A DNA stretch of 64,000 nt, from positions 1 through 64,000 of the forward strand of contig JBBMOL010000377.1 in NCBI GenBank assembly GCA_037954665.1, read 5' to 3'. This DNA is from Laguncularia racemosa (lineage: Eukaryota; Streptophyta; Magnoliopsida; Myrtales; Combretaceae). The notes under the pieces were generated by a model. The model was not told where the DNA came from, made no database searches, and saw only the letters and a list, made by a program, of their open reading frames with translations. The translations under genes were made by a program, and so were the position numbers. The stretch's first letter is position 1, and every line of letters starts with the position of its first letter. Below are positions 12,371-25,150 of this stretch, in pieces.

Positions 12371-14828
12371 GTCCTTTGATATCAGCTATGGACCATCTAA
12401 TGGCTTCTTTATACTCTCTCAACACCCGAATCAACTTTTCTTCTTCTAAAGTACTTAGTTTGTTGGAGACTATCACAGCAAGAGTCTCATTTTCTCCCAA
12501 GAAAATGTACTTTAGATGTTCGGGTAAGGGTTTTAATTCCAGCTTTGGTGCCAGCACAATAGAGGGAAGAAGTCTTGTGTTAGAAGGGGGTAAATTAATG
12601 TAGGACACACCATACCTAATAGGTTTTAACGATTCTAGCTCCCAAATCTTGTCTTGCAAATCAGAGGATATTACAAGCTTCTCATTAAGAGTTTTCAATG
12701 CATTAATAGTAAGACTCCTATTAAGTACAATTTTCAACTCATCATCGTCTATCAAGTCAAATGTTGCCTGTGTTAATGGATCAATAACATCCACAACAAA
12801 AACAGGAGAGATATCACTAGGATATTTCATGGCATCATAAATGTTAAATTTAATCACTTCACCATCAAACTCCATAGTGAGGTTACCGTCATGTACATCA
12901 ATTTTCGTTCTGGATGTCTTAAGAAATTGTCTCCCTAATAATATCATTGATGAATTATGAGAATCATCATTCTCCATGTCAAGCACATAAAAATCTGCAG
13001 GGAAAACCAACCCATTAACTTGTACTAAAACATCTTCCAGAACTCCCTTAGGGTAAACATTGGACCTACCAGCAAGTTGAACAATAACACCTGTTTCCTT
13101 CAAGGGACCAACATTCAAACATTGATAAACAGACAAAGGCATAACATTGATTGAAGCTCCTAAATCACACATAGCTTTAGCGATTCCAAGATTACCTATT
13201 TTGCAAGGAATAGTAAACATACCTGGATCCTTACATTTAGGAGGAAGCTTCTTCTGAAGAATAGCTGACGCATTCTCACCCACACTAATCTTTTCATTAC
13301 CTTTCAGCTTTCTTTTGCTAGTGCACAATTCTTTGAGAAATTTAGCATAACGAGGTACTTGCTTAATTGCATCCAGCAAAGGAATATTTACCTCAACTTT
13401 GCGAAAAGTTTCAAGAATCTCTTTTTCTTCAGCTTTATTCTTGGTTTTCGCTAATCTAGAAGTGAAAGGAGGTGCTATTATCATGACCTTTGGTGGTTCA
13501 ACGAGGGATTCTCTGGTCTGGTTGTTCTGCTGGCTCAGAGTTGCAGTCTCTTTCTCAGTCTCTTCCTCAAGATTAGATCGATGTCCTTTCTCATTTGATC
13601 CTAGCAATTTCGTTCCACTTCTCAAGGTAATTGCATTAGCGCTTTGCTTTGGATTTGTGATAGTCTGAGAGGGTAACTTACCTTGAGTTTCTAACTTGTT
13701 TATAGAAGAAGCAAGTTGGCTTACTTGATTTTCCAAGTTGTGAATGCTCTGCTTTGTCTCATCCTGAAATTGTTTTGTATTAACAGCAAGTGATTTAACA
13801 ATTTCCTCAAGAGACATACTTGAAGTGGAAGGAGCTTGTGGTACTTGGTTTGATGGCTTAGGCTGGAATTGTTGGAAATTTTGTGGTTTATTGCCATATC
13901 TGAAGTTAGGATGATCCCTCCATCCAGGATTATAAGTATTCGAGTAGGGATCATATTTCCTTTGTGGCTGTCCTGGGAATCCTCCTACAGCATTGGCATG
14001 CTCATGATTGTCATCTTGCAATGTGGGACACATGTCGATAGGATGATTAGGAGCAGCACAAATTCCACAAGTCTTCACCTGCTGTGTATTTCCAAGAGCT
14101 ATCTGCTATACAAGGGAGGTTAGGTTAGAAATTTGATGTTCAAGGTTAGAAACACTTACCTCATTTACCTTCCTTGAAGATGAATCATGCCTATACCCAA
14201 ATTGTTGCGAATTAGCAGCCATAATGGAGATCAATTCCCTAGCTTGACCAGGGGTTTTATTCACTATAGCGCCTCCACTAGCAGCATCTATCATCTTCCT
14301 CTCCATCGGAAGCAGACCTTCATAGAAATATTGAATGAGAAGTTGTTCAGATATCCCATATTGTGGACAACTTGCACAAAGTTGCTTGAACCTCTCCTAA
14401 TACTCATGAAGAGTCTTGGTATCCCTTTGTTTGATGCCACAAATCTCTCTTCTTATACCAGCGGCTCTAGACGTAGGGAAAAATTTGTCTAAGAAGAGCC
14501 TCACCATATCTGTCCAAGTGGTTGTAGAACCTGGAGGCAAATAAAACAACCAATCTTTAGCTCTAGTACTTAAAGAAAATGGAAAAGCACGTAACTTGAT
14601 TTGTTCGTCGGATATTCCTTGCGGCCTCATGCTAGAACACACTATATGAAACTCTTTCAAATGTTTGTGAGGATCTTCATTCTCAAGACCATGAAAGGTG
14701 GGTAGTAGATGTATCAAACCGGATTTCAACTCAAACTCAACAACCAATTCAGGATATTGAATACAAAGTGGTTATTGATTCACATCTGGTGCAGCCAATT
14801 CTCTTAATGTTCTTTCAGGATTTGCCAT
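12371..14828 (-). pseudogene. Athila-type gag and protease
   Basis: The start is the ATG at 14826-14828 (MANPERTLRELAAPD), a typical Athila gag start. The gag core (SGLIHLLPTFHGLENEDP, FPFSLSTRAKDWL) is broken by TAA at about 14774 (a Gln codon in relatives), TAG at about 14396 (Trp expected) and TAG at about 14105. The zinc knuckle CGICAAPNHPIDMC (C-x2-C-x4-H-x4-C) is at about 14069-14028. A Gln-rich, probably coiled segment lies at 13800-13700. The protease motif CDLGASINVMP is at about 13173-13141, with Leu between the Asp and the Gly. Gag, protease and RT are in one frame, so the element used a single polyprotein. All stops here are compatible with C-to-T or G-to-A changes. Confidence 0.9.
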
Positions 14829-15036
14829 ATCTTCTTCTTTTTCAGAATCAATGGATGAATCAGACAAATCCGATGCCAAGTTCAGTCCAGGGGATGAAGA
14901 TGATACGGTTTCTTTTTGACGCAGCCTAGCTTCTCTCTGCTATCTCTTAAAATTCTTCTCAATCTCTGGATTATAAGTGAGTTCACCTGTATGAGAAGAA
15001 CGAGTCATACAAGAATAGAAATAAATTTGACACCAA

Positions 15037-15054
15037 TCCCCGGCAACGGCGCCA
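15037..15054 (-). promoter_or_regulatory. Primer-binding site, tRNA-Asp type
   Basis: The plus strand reads TCCCCGGCAACGGCGCCA, the 3' end of plant tRNA-Asp including CCA, so the minus-strand RNA would pair with it over 18 bases. It sits 5 bases inside the 5' LTR (15060). It defines the element's direction and its Athila/Tat affinity. Confidence 0.93.
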
Positions 15055-15059
15055 AAATT

Positions 15060-16603
15060 TGATGGGTGTTGAATCCAACAAAAATAAAAACCTACTCCTA
15101 GACGATTATATGATTTGTGTATAGTAGTGAGTAGGGACGTATCCATAGGGATTGGTTAAATATATTTCTATTAAAAGAGAATAGAGAGGAAAAGAAGAAT
15201 GTGGGGGGTTATGTTTGTGAATCAAAATAATATTGAAATCAGATAATAAAATCGAATATTGATAAAAGCCTAGCCAAAGGAATCAATATAGTTTAATTCT
15301 AGGAATTGATCATCGATGCAAAAATTTTCTATCCTTTATCCAAGATAAACTGGTTATGGTTAATAACAAGCTCTAATAACCTATCTCTCCTTACTTTCTT
15401 GATAATCAAAACATGCTCTTCGATTATTTCTCTTATTGATTAGACAACCCTAAACAAGCTCTTAGGATTTAGTCTATCAATAGCATTACAAACAAGAGAG
15501 ACTACTAATTCATGCCAATAGATTATACGATAACCTATTTAAACAAGATCATATATCTCCATAACATGAATTTGACTATCTATTTTATAATCAAACATGT
15601 TATTGTGTTACCGAAACTAGAACTATCAAACAATTACGGATTTGACGTACTAGTTGACAATATGTTAGCTTGCTAATTGAATAGAAGAGCTCTAATTCAC
15701 ATCAATCAACAAGATAACATTAACAAAACTTATAGAAGATATATAAATATCCAAAAACAAAGAATAGAGTAAAGACAAATCAATTAGATCTCACAATTCG
15801 TGAAAAATTAAACTTCAATGATCCTTTGGCTAGAAAATTTGCTTAGCTACACATGTTCATCCTCAAAACGAAAATTAAAAGTGAAAACATGAAAAGTCTT
15901 TGTTGCCGGTGTCCCCTGCTCTGCCTCTCCTTCTTCCTTCTCGTCCAAAAGAATCCCCTATTTTCCTCTAGGGTTGGTTCTATTTATATTGTTAAGGGAA
16001 TGGCAGAGGATCTTTAGCTAGCAAGATACAAAAATATCTTTCCTTTTTCAAGTAAATCTCGAGAAGTGAATAATCGTCCACCTGGCACGCCCACCAACAC
16101 GGCCAGATTTCAAGCCGTGCCTTCCTCTGTGGATAATCTACAATTCCTCATCCTTGTTCAGTGTATAGCACGACTTCCACCACGACCAGATCACAAACCA
16201 TGTCTCCCTCTGTTGATTCTTCACAATTCCTCATCCTTGTTCAATGTATAGCATGGCTTCCACCACGGCCAGATCACAAACCGTGCCTCCCTCTGTTGAT
16301 TCTTCAAGATAGATACACGACCGTGTACTTCAACCGTGTATCTTTCTGTTGATTCCAAACCAAGTGTACGGCCATGTACTTCAACTGCACGCCCATGTAC
16401 TTTCCTCCAGCAGTGTAAATCCTTGTCTTTGATCCAAATTGTAGATGACTTCTCTAAATTACTTGAATTAGCACTCTTGACTCCATTAAACCTGATTTAT
16501 CACCATAATAAAATTAAGTACCATTTCCTTATGATTTCTATAAAATCAATAATAAATTAACACAATTCATACTATAAAGATTGAGTATAAAATGGCTCTG
16601 TCA
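15060..16603 (-). repeat. Athila-type 5' LTR
   Basis: Right LTR, 1,544 bp, the same length as the left copy and about 97% identical by eye. Palindrome repeats related to TACACGGCCGTGTA lie at 16314-16400, several with transitions relative to the left copy (CGACCGTG, CGGCCATG). Confidence 0.95.
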
Positions 16604-17930
16604 GCAATAAATAAAATGAGTAGAGAAGAATAAAATGCTCAGAGATTTATAGAGTTTCCGCCTTGAACGTCAGTCCTGTCTTCCAGCTTCACACGCGGGG
16701 TCCCGATTGTGTTTCACTATATTAATAAAATTGAGAGTATACAAAATAAGCCTCTTTAAGGCTAAGTCTCACTACTAAGTCTCTTTAGCTTCTTCACTAA
16801 GCTAATCACTCAAACTACAGTGATGAAACAACTCTTAATTCCTCATACAAGAATGGAATCACAGTAACAATGAGGAATATCAAATTTTCTCAACAAATCA
16901 GATGACATGTGTATGAATTTTTTTTTTTTTTTATGCCTGAAGATGTATGAGCTTTTGACTTTTCCGTGTGCTTGATTCTAAAAAGAATGTTCTATCTCCA
17001 TTTCAATTGAACATCCCTTTTTGTATATAAGACATAACGGTTACTTTGTTGGAGAATATCTTGTAACGTTCATGGAGTTCCACGTGATAAGCTTGGATTT
17101 ATTTTTGAAATTTTGTATTTCAAAAATAAGTTGAACTTATTGGAGAAAATCTGCATTCCTGTGATATTTTGATGAGGATAAGCTTGGATAAATTAGTTTG
17201 ACCGAGATCTTCTTTGGAGATATTCTTTGGATCAAGTTTGTTGAAGATATCCCCCACATTATGGAACCTTATCTTGATATCCCATATATTGTGGAACCAT
17301 ATCTTCATGTAACAACCATATTTCTTATCCTTATCTTAGTAACTGCTGGATCTTCCAAAATATAGCACAAATATCTAGATTTAAATCTTGATAAAACCTG
17401 TAAATCTTATATGATCTCACTTTATCATAAAATAAAATCTTTGAATAAAATCTTGTAAAAACTTTATGTAAATTAAAAATCCCATGATATAAAATCTAAC
17501 TTTAGTAAAACACATCAAGTATATTACCTAAATATACTTGACACGTGAAGCTAGGCCTTGAAATTAATTAAAAACCATCGATATAAAAATTAGAACAAAA
17601 TCTGGAAAAAATTCGTGACAGACATGGAAGGTTCTGAAAGAGCTTCTGAAGAAAACCTGTCAACTGTCCTCTTGTTGTAAAGGTTCTGAAAAAGCTTCTG
17701 AAAGGTTAACACGAGAACTACGAATACATTACACAACTTCTGAAATACCTTCTGACAGAACAAAAACAGTCTATATAACACCTTTGAATGTTCTGAACAA
17801 GCTTCTGTCTCTTTGTTCAATTTAGAAAAATTCACTTACTATCTTCTGAAAGAACTTCTGATAAGCTCAAACATACATTACACATTATTCCTCTTTTGTT
17901 AACATCAAAACCAAATTAGAGAACTTAACA
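16604..17930 (-). repeat. copia 3' LTR, inner part
   Basis: It continues the LTR broken at 6679, after the duplicated GCAAT (16604-16608), and aligns with 25276-26600. It ends GAGAACTTAACA at 17930. The terminal AACA pairs with the TGTT start of the other copy. A TATA-like CTTATATAC on the minus strand lies at about 17020-17030. The segment 17620-17870 holds repeated TTCTGAA..CTTCTGA words. Confidence 0.9.
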
Positions 17931-17944
17931 TTCTCCCCCTTTTT
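17931..17944 (-). promoter_or_regulatory. copia polypurine tract
   Basis: The plus strand TTCTCCCCCTTTTT is AAAAAGGGGGAGAA on the coding strand and directly abuts the 3' LTR. Confidence 0.88.
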
Positions 17945-18203
17945 GATGATAACAAAACACCATTAGATAAACAGAGTAGAAACAACTTTCATGTTCAAGC
18001 AAACATATATTCATAACACCATTAGAAAAATTAACCAGAATTCATAACAGAAAAGCATCATAATCACAATAGAACCATTAATAAAGCATTGAATTCTCTA
18101 TAGTACCATTCTCCCCCTTTTTGTTAACAGCAAAAGGGATAACTCCCCCTTAATCTATGCATAAAAAAAAAGAAAAGAAGTCTTTCACAAGTTAAGATAA
18201 GAA
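17945..18203. other. copia 3' untranslated segment
   Basis: Gene-free. It holds a second purine-rich run on the minus strand at about 18109-18121 (plus TTCTCCCCCTTTT), a possible duplicate of the polypurine tract. Confidence 0.6.
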
Positions 18204-19955
18204 CTAAGACTTTCCGGATCTTGTAACTCGACAGGTAGAGGTAATGGTGGAAGGTTTGGTAGAGGAAGGTTTTTCTTGTGAAGTATCCAAGTCGATTATA
18301 CATGCGCCAGAGCGAACATAATCTGGAAATTTGGTGGATAAGAACAACTTGATTTCTCCATGAAGACTTGTGACAGATTGGGATGTTTTATCCATCTTGG
18401 AGTCCAAAGTCTTGAAAGAGTTAGTGACTGAATCTCCTATCTTCCTTACTTGAGAGACAAACTTGTCAAAAGCAATCACATTGTTGGATAGATCTTGCTT
18501 GACTCTTTCACTAAACTCATCATAGAGAATTCTGTAGTGATGGAGATCAGTGAGCATTTTTTCAGAATTTTTCTTAATGTAGAAAAGAGTATCAGAAGTT
18601 CATTTAACTTGTAACTCCATCGCTTCTAATCTCTTAAGATCAAACTGTTGAAGAACCGAGATTTCATCTGTCAAAGCTGTCATAATTAAATCTGATAGCT
18701 CATGTTTCAAGGCTTCTCGCATAGCACTCTTCATTTGTTCCAGATCAACATTGAATGTAGCTTCTTTTGTTCCACTTTTTCCAGCCTCAAAATCATGTGG
18801 TTGCTTTCTATAATCTGTTCCAAGCTCTGTTCTAGGTTTTGAACTGGGTCCTGAACCTTCTTCTTGAACAGTTATTGAAGAAGTTCCAAAAGGAACAATT
18901 CTTTTCATATGTCTTTGATGCACAAAGTGTGCACCATCATTCGCATACCACAGATAATCTTTAACAAAAATTGACATATGATGAAAAACTTATTTACCTA
19001 TCCTCTTTAACTTAATAGGTTCAGAAGAGCTAGAAGGCAAAACAATTCCTTTAAATACAAACAGCCGCATGAGATCATTCCCAAATACTAGACTTTCTCT
19101 ATTTCACCATATTTGATCAATGACTCTAGAAGCCATGTCGACATTCTTTCTATTAATCATTGCATATATTATTTGAGCATGTTCTATAGACATTGAAGTA
19201 GAACTACCCTTCCTTGGACATATACGTTCAACAATAATTTTGTGTATGATTCGAGGAAACAACTCGAAATCAATAACCATTGCCTCCTTCCTATAATCCA
19301 TTTGTAAACCTCCATTAATAACAGCAAAAAGATTATTCCTAAGCATGTTTGTAATCTTTACATCATCATTTACATCATGCAAGTGTAAACATTTAATTAC
19401 ATCTACCCTAGAAATTATAATATCTTGATCACATACCCTGGAAACTAGAACATTCCCTTCTGAAAGATTTAAATTTCCATAAAATTCTTTCACACATTCG
19501 CTATAAACTAGAACTTGAATAGAGCAAAGTTCCTTACATCCTATGGGTTCTAAAAGTTCATTCTAGTAAAACCCATTACTTGTAAAGAAATTAAAATCCA
19601 CAAAACTACAAGGACACACCTCGTTTTTCTTCCTTCGAAGAGATTTCAGGATTGAGGGTTTCAGACTTGTTACATTCCTTTGTTTTGATTGCTTCTTAGC
19701 TGATTTCTTAGGTGAAGAGGTTTCTTGGGTAACCTTTTCTTTTCCTTTTGAAGACGATGAAACCCATTTTCTTTTGGAAATGTTCTTGGAACCAATGACA
19801 AATTCGGAGTCAGGGGAACTTGGATTCTCTTCCATTGAAGGTTCTTGAGGTTTTTCCGAAGAATCTGAAGATTCATCATGAGTCATTAAAGGCTTGTTGG
19901 AGGGTTTTGTTTTGAAAAATTTCTGTTTGAGATGTTATGAGGATTTGGGCGCCAT
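18204..19955 (-). pseudogene. copia third ORF (accessory / env-like position)
   Basis: One reading frame of about 584 codons from the ATG at 19953-19955 to 18204, broken by five stops (about 19935, 19562, 19103, 18990, 18599) and by no frameshift. N-terminal part: Ser/Lys-rich with basic clusters (SSSSKGKEKVTQETSSPKKS). Middle (19540-19104): a globular region with SECVKEFYGNLNL, SRVDVIKCLHLHD and SIEHAQIIYAMI that resembles the plant 'putative transposon protein' domain found in many retroelement-derived proteins. C-terminal part: probable coiled coil (VTNSFKTLDSKMDKTSQSVT). SIRE-type copia elements carry an ORF in this position that has been called env-like. I see no signal peptide or transmembrane segment, so an envelope role is not supported. 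Confidence 0.6.
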
Positions 19956-20115
19956 TGGAGTCACAACGAGAGAGAAGGAAAATAGAGAGAGAGAGAGAGA
20001 GTAGGTTGCAAAGAAAAAAATAAAGAAAGAGAGAAACGGATGAAGAGAAAGAATATATATATATATATATTATATAAAGATTTTCAAAGATTGAAAATTT
20101 CGGGGGGAAAAAAAT
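19956..20115. repeat. pol-ORF3 spacer with GA and AT microsatellites
   Basis: Short spacer containing (GA)n at about 19985-20000 and (AT)n at about 20053-20072. Confidence 0.7.
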
Positions 20116-23100
20116 TCAAAAAGGGTTACAAATTCCCAATTCATTTATAATAAATTCAAATTTTACCTTTTCAAGAGGTTTAGTAAAGATGTCTACAAAT
20201 TGATTTTCGGTTGGCACATTTATATCTCCATTATGCACATGATCTCTAATAAAATGATGTCTAATTTCAATGTGCTTTGACCTAGAATGATGCACTAGAT
20301 TTTTTGTTAAATTTATTGCACTCGTGTTGTCACATTTAATTGGCACAGTTTTAAAATTTATTCCATAATCATTTAATTGTTGTTTTATCCATAAAACTTG
20401 TGCACTGCAATTACCAATAGAAACATATTCAACTTCAGTTGTGGATAGAGCAACAGAATTTTGTTTTTTAGAAAACTAAGAAATTAATTTATCACCTAGG
20501 AATTGACAAGCACCAAATGTGCTTTTTTTTTTTATCAATTTTACAACCAGCATAATCTGCATCAGAATATCCTATTAAATCAAAATTTTGATTTTTAGGA
20601 TACTAGATGCCTAAATTTGAAGTATTAACTAGGTATCTGAAAATTCGCTTTACAGTTGATAAATGAATTTCTGTTGTTGCAGCTTGAAATCTAGCACACA
20701 AACACACACTAAACAAAATATCAGGTCTTGATGCAGTCAATTACAATAAAGAACCTATGAGGCTCCTATAAATTTTCTCACTTACCTTTTGTCCATTTGA
20801 GTCAGAGTCTAACCTTGTTGAAGTACTTATAGGTGTTGTAACCTTTTTGCAACCATCATATCCAAATTTCTTCAATATTTGTTTTGTGTATTTTTCTTGA
20901 TGAACAAAGATTCCTTCTTTTGTTTGTTTTATTTGAAGCCCCAAAAAGAATGTCAATTCTCCCATCATTGAGATTTCAAATTCTGCTTGCATGGTCTCAA
21001 CAAATTCTTGACACAACAATTCTTTAGTAGATCCAAAGATAATATCATCCACATATATTTGCACAACCAAGATATCATTATCAAAAGTTTTCAAGAATAA
21101 AGTAATGTCAACTTTTCCTCTATGAAAACCTTTAGATATAAAAAACATACTTAATCTTTCATACCAAGCTCTTGGAGCTTGTTTCAAACCATATAGCGCC
21201 TTATTTAATTTAAAAACATAATCCGATTTGAAAGGATCTTCAAAACCAGGTGGTTGTTCTACATAAACTTCTTCCTTTATAAAACCATTTAAAAATGCAC
21301 TTTTTACATCCATTTGAAAAACTTTAAAATCCTTATAAGATGCATTTGCAAGCATCAACCGTATTGCTTCTAGTCTAGCAATAGGTGCATATGTTTCATC
21401 AAAATCTATTCCTTCTTCTTGTGAATAACCTTTAGCAACTAATCTTGCTTTATTTCTTATAATTTTACCATCGTCATCTAATTTATTTTTAAACACCCAT
21501 TTGGTTCCAATTATAGACTTTCCTCTAGGTCTAGGAACTAAGTTCCATACATTATTTCTTTGAAATTGATTTAATTCTTCTTGCATAGAGATAATCCAAT
21601 TATCATCATTTAAAGCTTCTTCCATATTACTAGGTTCAATTTCAGATAACAACACAAAATGATTGTCAAGATTTTGTAAATTAGCTCTTGTTTTAACACT
21701 AGATTGAACATTACCTATTATTTGATCAGAAAGATGTGCAGACTTATACCTCCAAGCTCTAGAAGCTTCTTGTTCAGATCTTACAACTTTTAAAGTACCT
21801 TTTGTGTTTGCCTCTGAAATAGGTTCTAGACGACCAGATCCTTGAGTGTTAACAGCAGGTGCTTCTGACTTAGGTTCTGAACCAGCTTCTACTTTAGGAT
21901 TGGAGTCCTTTTCTTCATCAGAATCAACATCCTTTAAATCCTCAATAAGTTTAACATTTATTGATTCTTCAATAGTTTTTGATGATTTATTGAAAACACG
22001 ATAAGCACGACTATTTAGAGAATATCCTAAGAAAATAGCTTCTTCAGATCTTTCATCAAACTTACCAAGGTTGAGAGGATTCTTTTTCACAAAACATTTA
22101 GATCCAAAGATATGAAAATATGAAATGTTAGGTTTCTTACCTCGAAACATCTCATAAGTAGTCTTTGATGTCATGGGTCGAATGAAAACTCTATTGATGA
22201 TATAGCAAGCTGTAGAAACTGCTTCTATCCAAAAATACTTAGCAATGCCACTTTCATTTAACATAGATCTAGTCATCTCTTGTAAAGTTCTATTCTTGCA
22301 TTCCACTACTCCATTTTGTTGAGGAGTGTATGGAGCTAAGAAATTGTGAGATATACCATGTTCTTCACAAAAATTTAAAAAACTTGTATTTTGGAATTCT
22401 GTTCCATGATTAGTTCGAAGACTAATTATGGAAACTCCCTTTTCATTTTGTATTTGTTTTGCAAATTTTTCAAAAGAATCAAAGGTATCTCTTTTGTGTC
22501 GCAAGAATATAACCCAAGTGTATCTTGAAAAATCATCAATAATAACAAGTCCATATTTGCTTCCACCCATGCTTAAGACTCTAGTAGGTCCAAAAAGATC
22601 AAGATGCAATAATTCAAGTGGTCTCTTAGTTGAGATTACATTTTTACTTTTATGAAAGACAAAAACCATTTTATTCTTTAAGCAAGTATCACATTTCACA
22701 TCTTGTCTAATATTAATTTTAGGCAATCCTTTAATAATATCCTTTTTAGATAATTTTTCTAAATGATTAAAATTAACGTGTACTAGTTGTTTATGCTAAG
22801 CAAAAACATGATCATTTAAAGAAATTAAACAATAAGCATTATGGATTTCAGCTGGTTTTATGAGATAAATATTTCTTTTCCTAATTCCTCCAAATAATCT
22901 TTCATCATTTTCATTAAAAGCATAGCACTTGTCTTAACCAAAAATCATTTTATATCCTTTATCACATAACTGACTAATACTAAGTAGATTATGTTTTAAA
23001 CCTTGCACAAGATATACATTTTCAATGAGAAAAGTAGGCATACCAATCGTTCCAGTGGCAATTATTTTACCTCTACTATCATTTCCAAACTTTACATATC

Positions 23101-23200
23101 CTTTTTCTTCCCAAGTTATGCTATTGAACAATGAAGCATCTCCAGTCATATGTCTAGAACATCCACTATCCAAACATCATGTTCCTCTTATTTTAGCTTC
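20116..23200 (-). pseudogene. copia protease, integrase, reverse transcriptase and RNase H
   Basis: Protease: LDSGCSRHMTG at about 23175. Integrase: zinc region ending CDTCLKNKM (about 22690), then DLFGPT, then LRTNHGTEF, where the second catalytic Asp is Asn (about 22415, GAT to AAT), then the Glu of NGVVECKNRT. RT: TKWVFKNKLDDDGKIIRNKARLV in part (about 21500), MDVKSAFLNG, LYGLKQAPRAWY and the YVDD active site (about 21050). RNase H: YSDADYAGCK (about 20560) and the CDNTSAINLTKN / HIEIRHHFIRD region (20340-20230). Gag to RT is one frame. Stops lie at about 23190, 22932, 22798 and 20740. An A11 run at about 20523-20533 (T on the plus strand) goes with a frame change into 20346-20116. Confidence 0.92.
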
Positions 23201-23242
23201 ATGTTCCCGTACAAATAAAAAGAATTAAGTCCTTTTAGGAAC

Positions 23243-25108
23243 CTAAGCGAATTTGGGCCCTTCAAAAGATAAGCTCATTTGATTTCTTTGATTTACTTGT
23301 TGACTACTAAGCTTATTTCTTTTATAATAGCAAAATTTCTCAATGTGACCAAATTTATTACAGAAGAAACATGCATAAGAATTAACATTCCTATACCTAT
23401 CATTTACCTGTTTCTTGAAATTCTGGTTTGTATAACTTCTGTTATACCTTCTGGTATTGCTTCTATAGTACCCATTGTGTGGATACCTCTTATCAGAATA
23501 ACTTTTGTAAAAGTCTCTAGTATTTCTTCTTTTAACATTATTTGTATTTGAAATGTACTTTTTGTTGTTGGATTCATCACTTGAGACTTGTTTAGCCTTA
23601 ACAAAAACTATATTTTGATTCGATTTTGAACTCGAACCATGCTCATATCCTAATCCATGTTTTTCATTTGAAACTCTTTGTAAAAAAATTAAAATGTTCA
23701 GTTTCTTGTCACTTTCATCAAATTTCTTAAAGGTAGTTTTCAACGAATTGGATAGATCATCAATCTTTACCTTCATGTCACTTGTTTCTACTTCAAGTAG
23801 ATGGTTTTCTATTCTTAATTTTTCAATACTCACATGCATGGATTCATTTTCTTGTTTCAAGATATCATTTTCATCAGCAAGCAAAGTATTTGTTTGTTTT
23901 AATGCTTCTTTTTCATTCTTAAGAGCTTTTATTTCGTTTTCATACTTAGCCAATTTTGTATCAGCCCTTTTTAGTGCCTTTAATAACTTACTCATTTCTG
24001 CTAGCTTGTCAGTATCAGTTATATCTTCATCAGATTCAGAGTGTACCTCAGAACTAGCCATTAGACAAAACTTTGACTCATCCTCTTCTTCTTCTTAATC
24101 TTCTAAATTTGTTTCTGTGTCCTCTAAATCACTCCACGTTACTAGCATTGCACGACTTTTCTTTTTATAATTTTCCATTTTCTTGATCAGTGTTGGACAT
24201 TCATATTTGATGTGTCTTGGCCTTTTGCATTCATAACATTGAATTTCCCTTTTCTCTTTCTTCTTTTCTTTCTCCTTGTAGGCTTTTCCTGCATCATTAT
24301 GCTTATATTCAGTACTTTTCTTGAAAACACTAAATTTCTTACCTCTTTGCTTCTTAAGCAGCCTGTTGAGTCTACGTGCTAGAAGACTGATGTCCTCTTC
24401 TTTCTCATCATCGCTATCATCTGTTTCAGTTTCATTTTTCTTTATTTCCTTGACTTTAAAAGCAATTCCTTTGGTACAGTCTTCTCCTCTTTGCGTGGTT
24501 TTTATGTGAGACTCATATGCCATGAGCTTTTCTCTCAATTGACTGAGAGTTAGCTTGTTTAGGTCTTGAGCTTCTTCTATAGTTGTTTTCTTTGTATCTC
24601 AAGATGGTGGCAATATCCTCAGCATTTTCCTCACAAGATCAGGATCTGGAAGTTTCTTTCCAAGTGATGCAAGCTCATTTGTAATAGCTGTAAACCTATT
24701 AAAAGCATCTTTGACATCTTCATTAGGTTTAAACTTAAATAATTCATATTGTTGAATTAAAGCATTTATCTTGGTTTCCTTGATGGTATCAGTCCCTTCA
24801 TATGTATCGGATAGGATATCCCAAATCTCCTTTGCATTTGCATACGATGATACCAAATAGAACTCTAATGGAGCAATAGTAGTCAGCAACAGATTTTTTA
24901 CTTTGTTATTCTTCTCAATAATCTTCTTATCGGAATTTGACAAGGTCGAATTTCCATTCAAGGTGATCACATTGTCCCCAAGTGAAATGACCTGCCATGA
25001 ATCATAATCATTAGCTTTAATATAAGTTTCCATGCGCATCTTCCAATATGAGAAGTTTGAGCCATCGAAGTAAGGAGCTCGATTAATTGCAACATTATTT
25101 TCAACCAT
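23243..25108 (-). pseudogene. copia gag with two zinc knuckles
   Basis: The start is the ATG at 25108. The N-terminal domain (PYFDGSNFSYWKMRMETYI, then LLTTIAPLEFYLVSSYANAK) is the copia gag core. TGA at 24596-24598 stands where Trp is usual (PPSW). The first zinc knuckle CYECKRPRHIKYEC is at about 24240, with Arg where Gly is usual before His. A long acidic and coiled region follows (23990-23700), then a second knuckle CFFCNKFGHIEKFC at about 23370. Other stops: TAA at about 24094, TAG at 23240-23242 at the gag-protease border. The whole gag is in the same frame as protease-RT. Loss of function is by point mutation. Confidence 0.9.
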
Positions 25109-25135
25109 TTTGGATCACTCAAAATAAAAGAGTCC

Positions 25136-25149
25136 CACTTTGACACCAA
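25136..25149 (-). promoter_or_regulatory. copia primer-binding site (degenerate Met type)
   Basis: The minus strand TTGGTGTCAAAGTG follows the LTR end. It resembles TTGGTATCAGAGC, the tRNA-iMet complement used by most copia elements, with about three mismatches. Confidence 0.6.
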
Positions 25150-25150
25150 T

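Larger units (their letters stand above)
6680..16603 (-). mobile_element. Complete Athila-type Ty3/gypsy retrotransposon
   Basis: 9,924 bp, minus strand. It has two LTRs of exactly 1,544 bp each (6680-8223 and 15060-16603), TG..CA ends, a tRNA-Asp type primer-binding site, a polypurine tract and a 5-bp duplication GCAAT. By eye the LTRs differ at about 45-50 positions (about 3%), so the insertion is fairly recent, but coding is broken by about eight stops and one frameshift. The tRNA-Asp PBS and the gag motifs (GLIHLLPTFHGLENEDP, MRPQGISDEQIK) place it in the Athila branch. No env-like ORF is visible between pol and the 3' LTR. Confidence 0.95.

Noticed and set aside
12322..12603. Plus-strand ORFs overlapping the Athila-type polyprotein
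   Set aside because: Antisense shadows of the gag-pol frame; the same applies to 13399-13668 and 23694-24098.
18204..19955. Retroviral-type envelope protein
   Set aside because: No signal peptide, fusion peptide or transmembrane segment could be read. Only the position is env-like.
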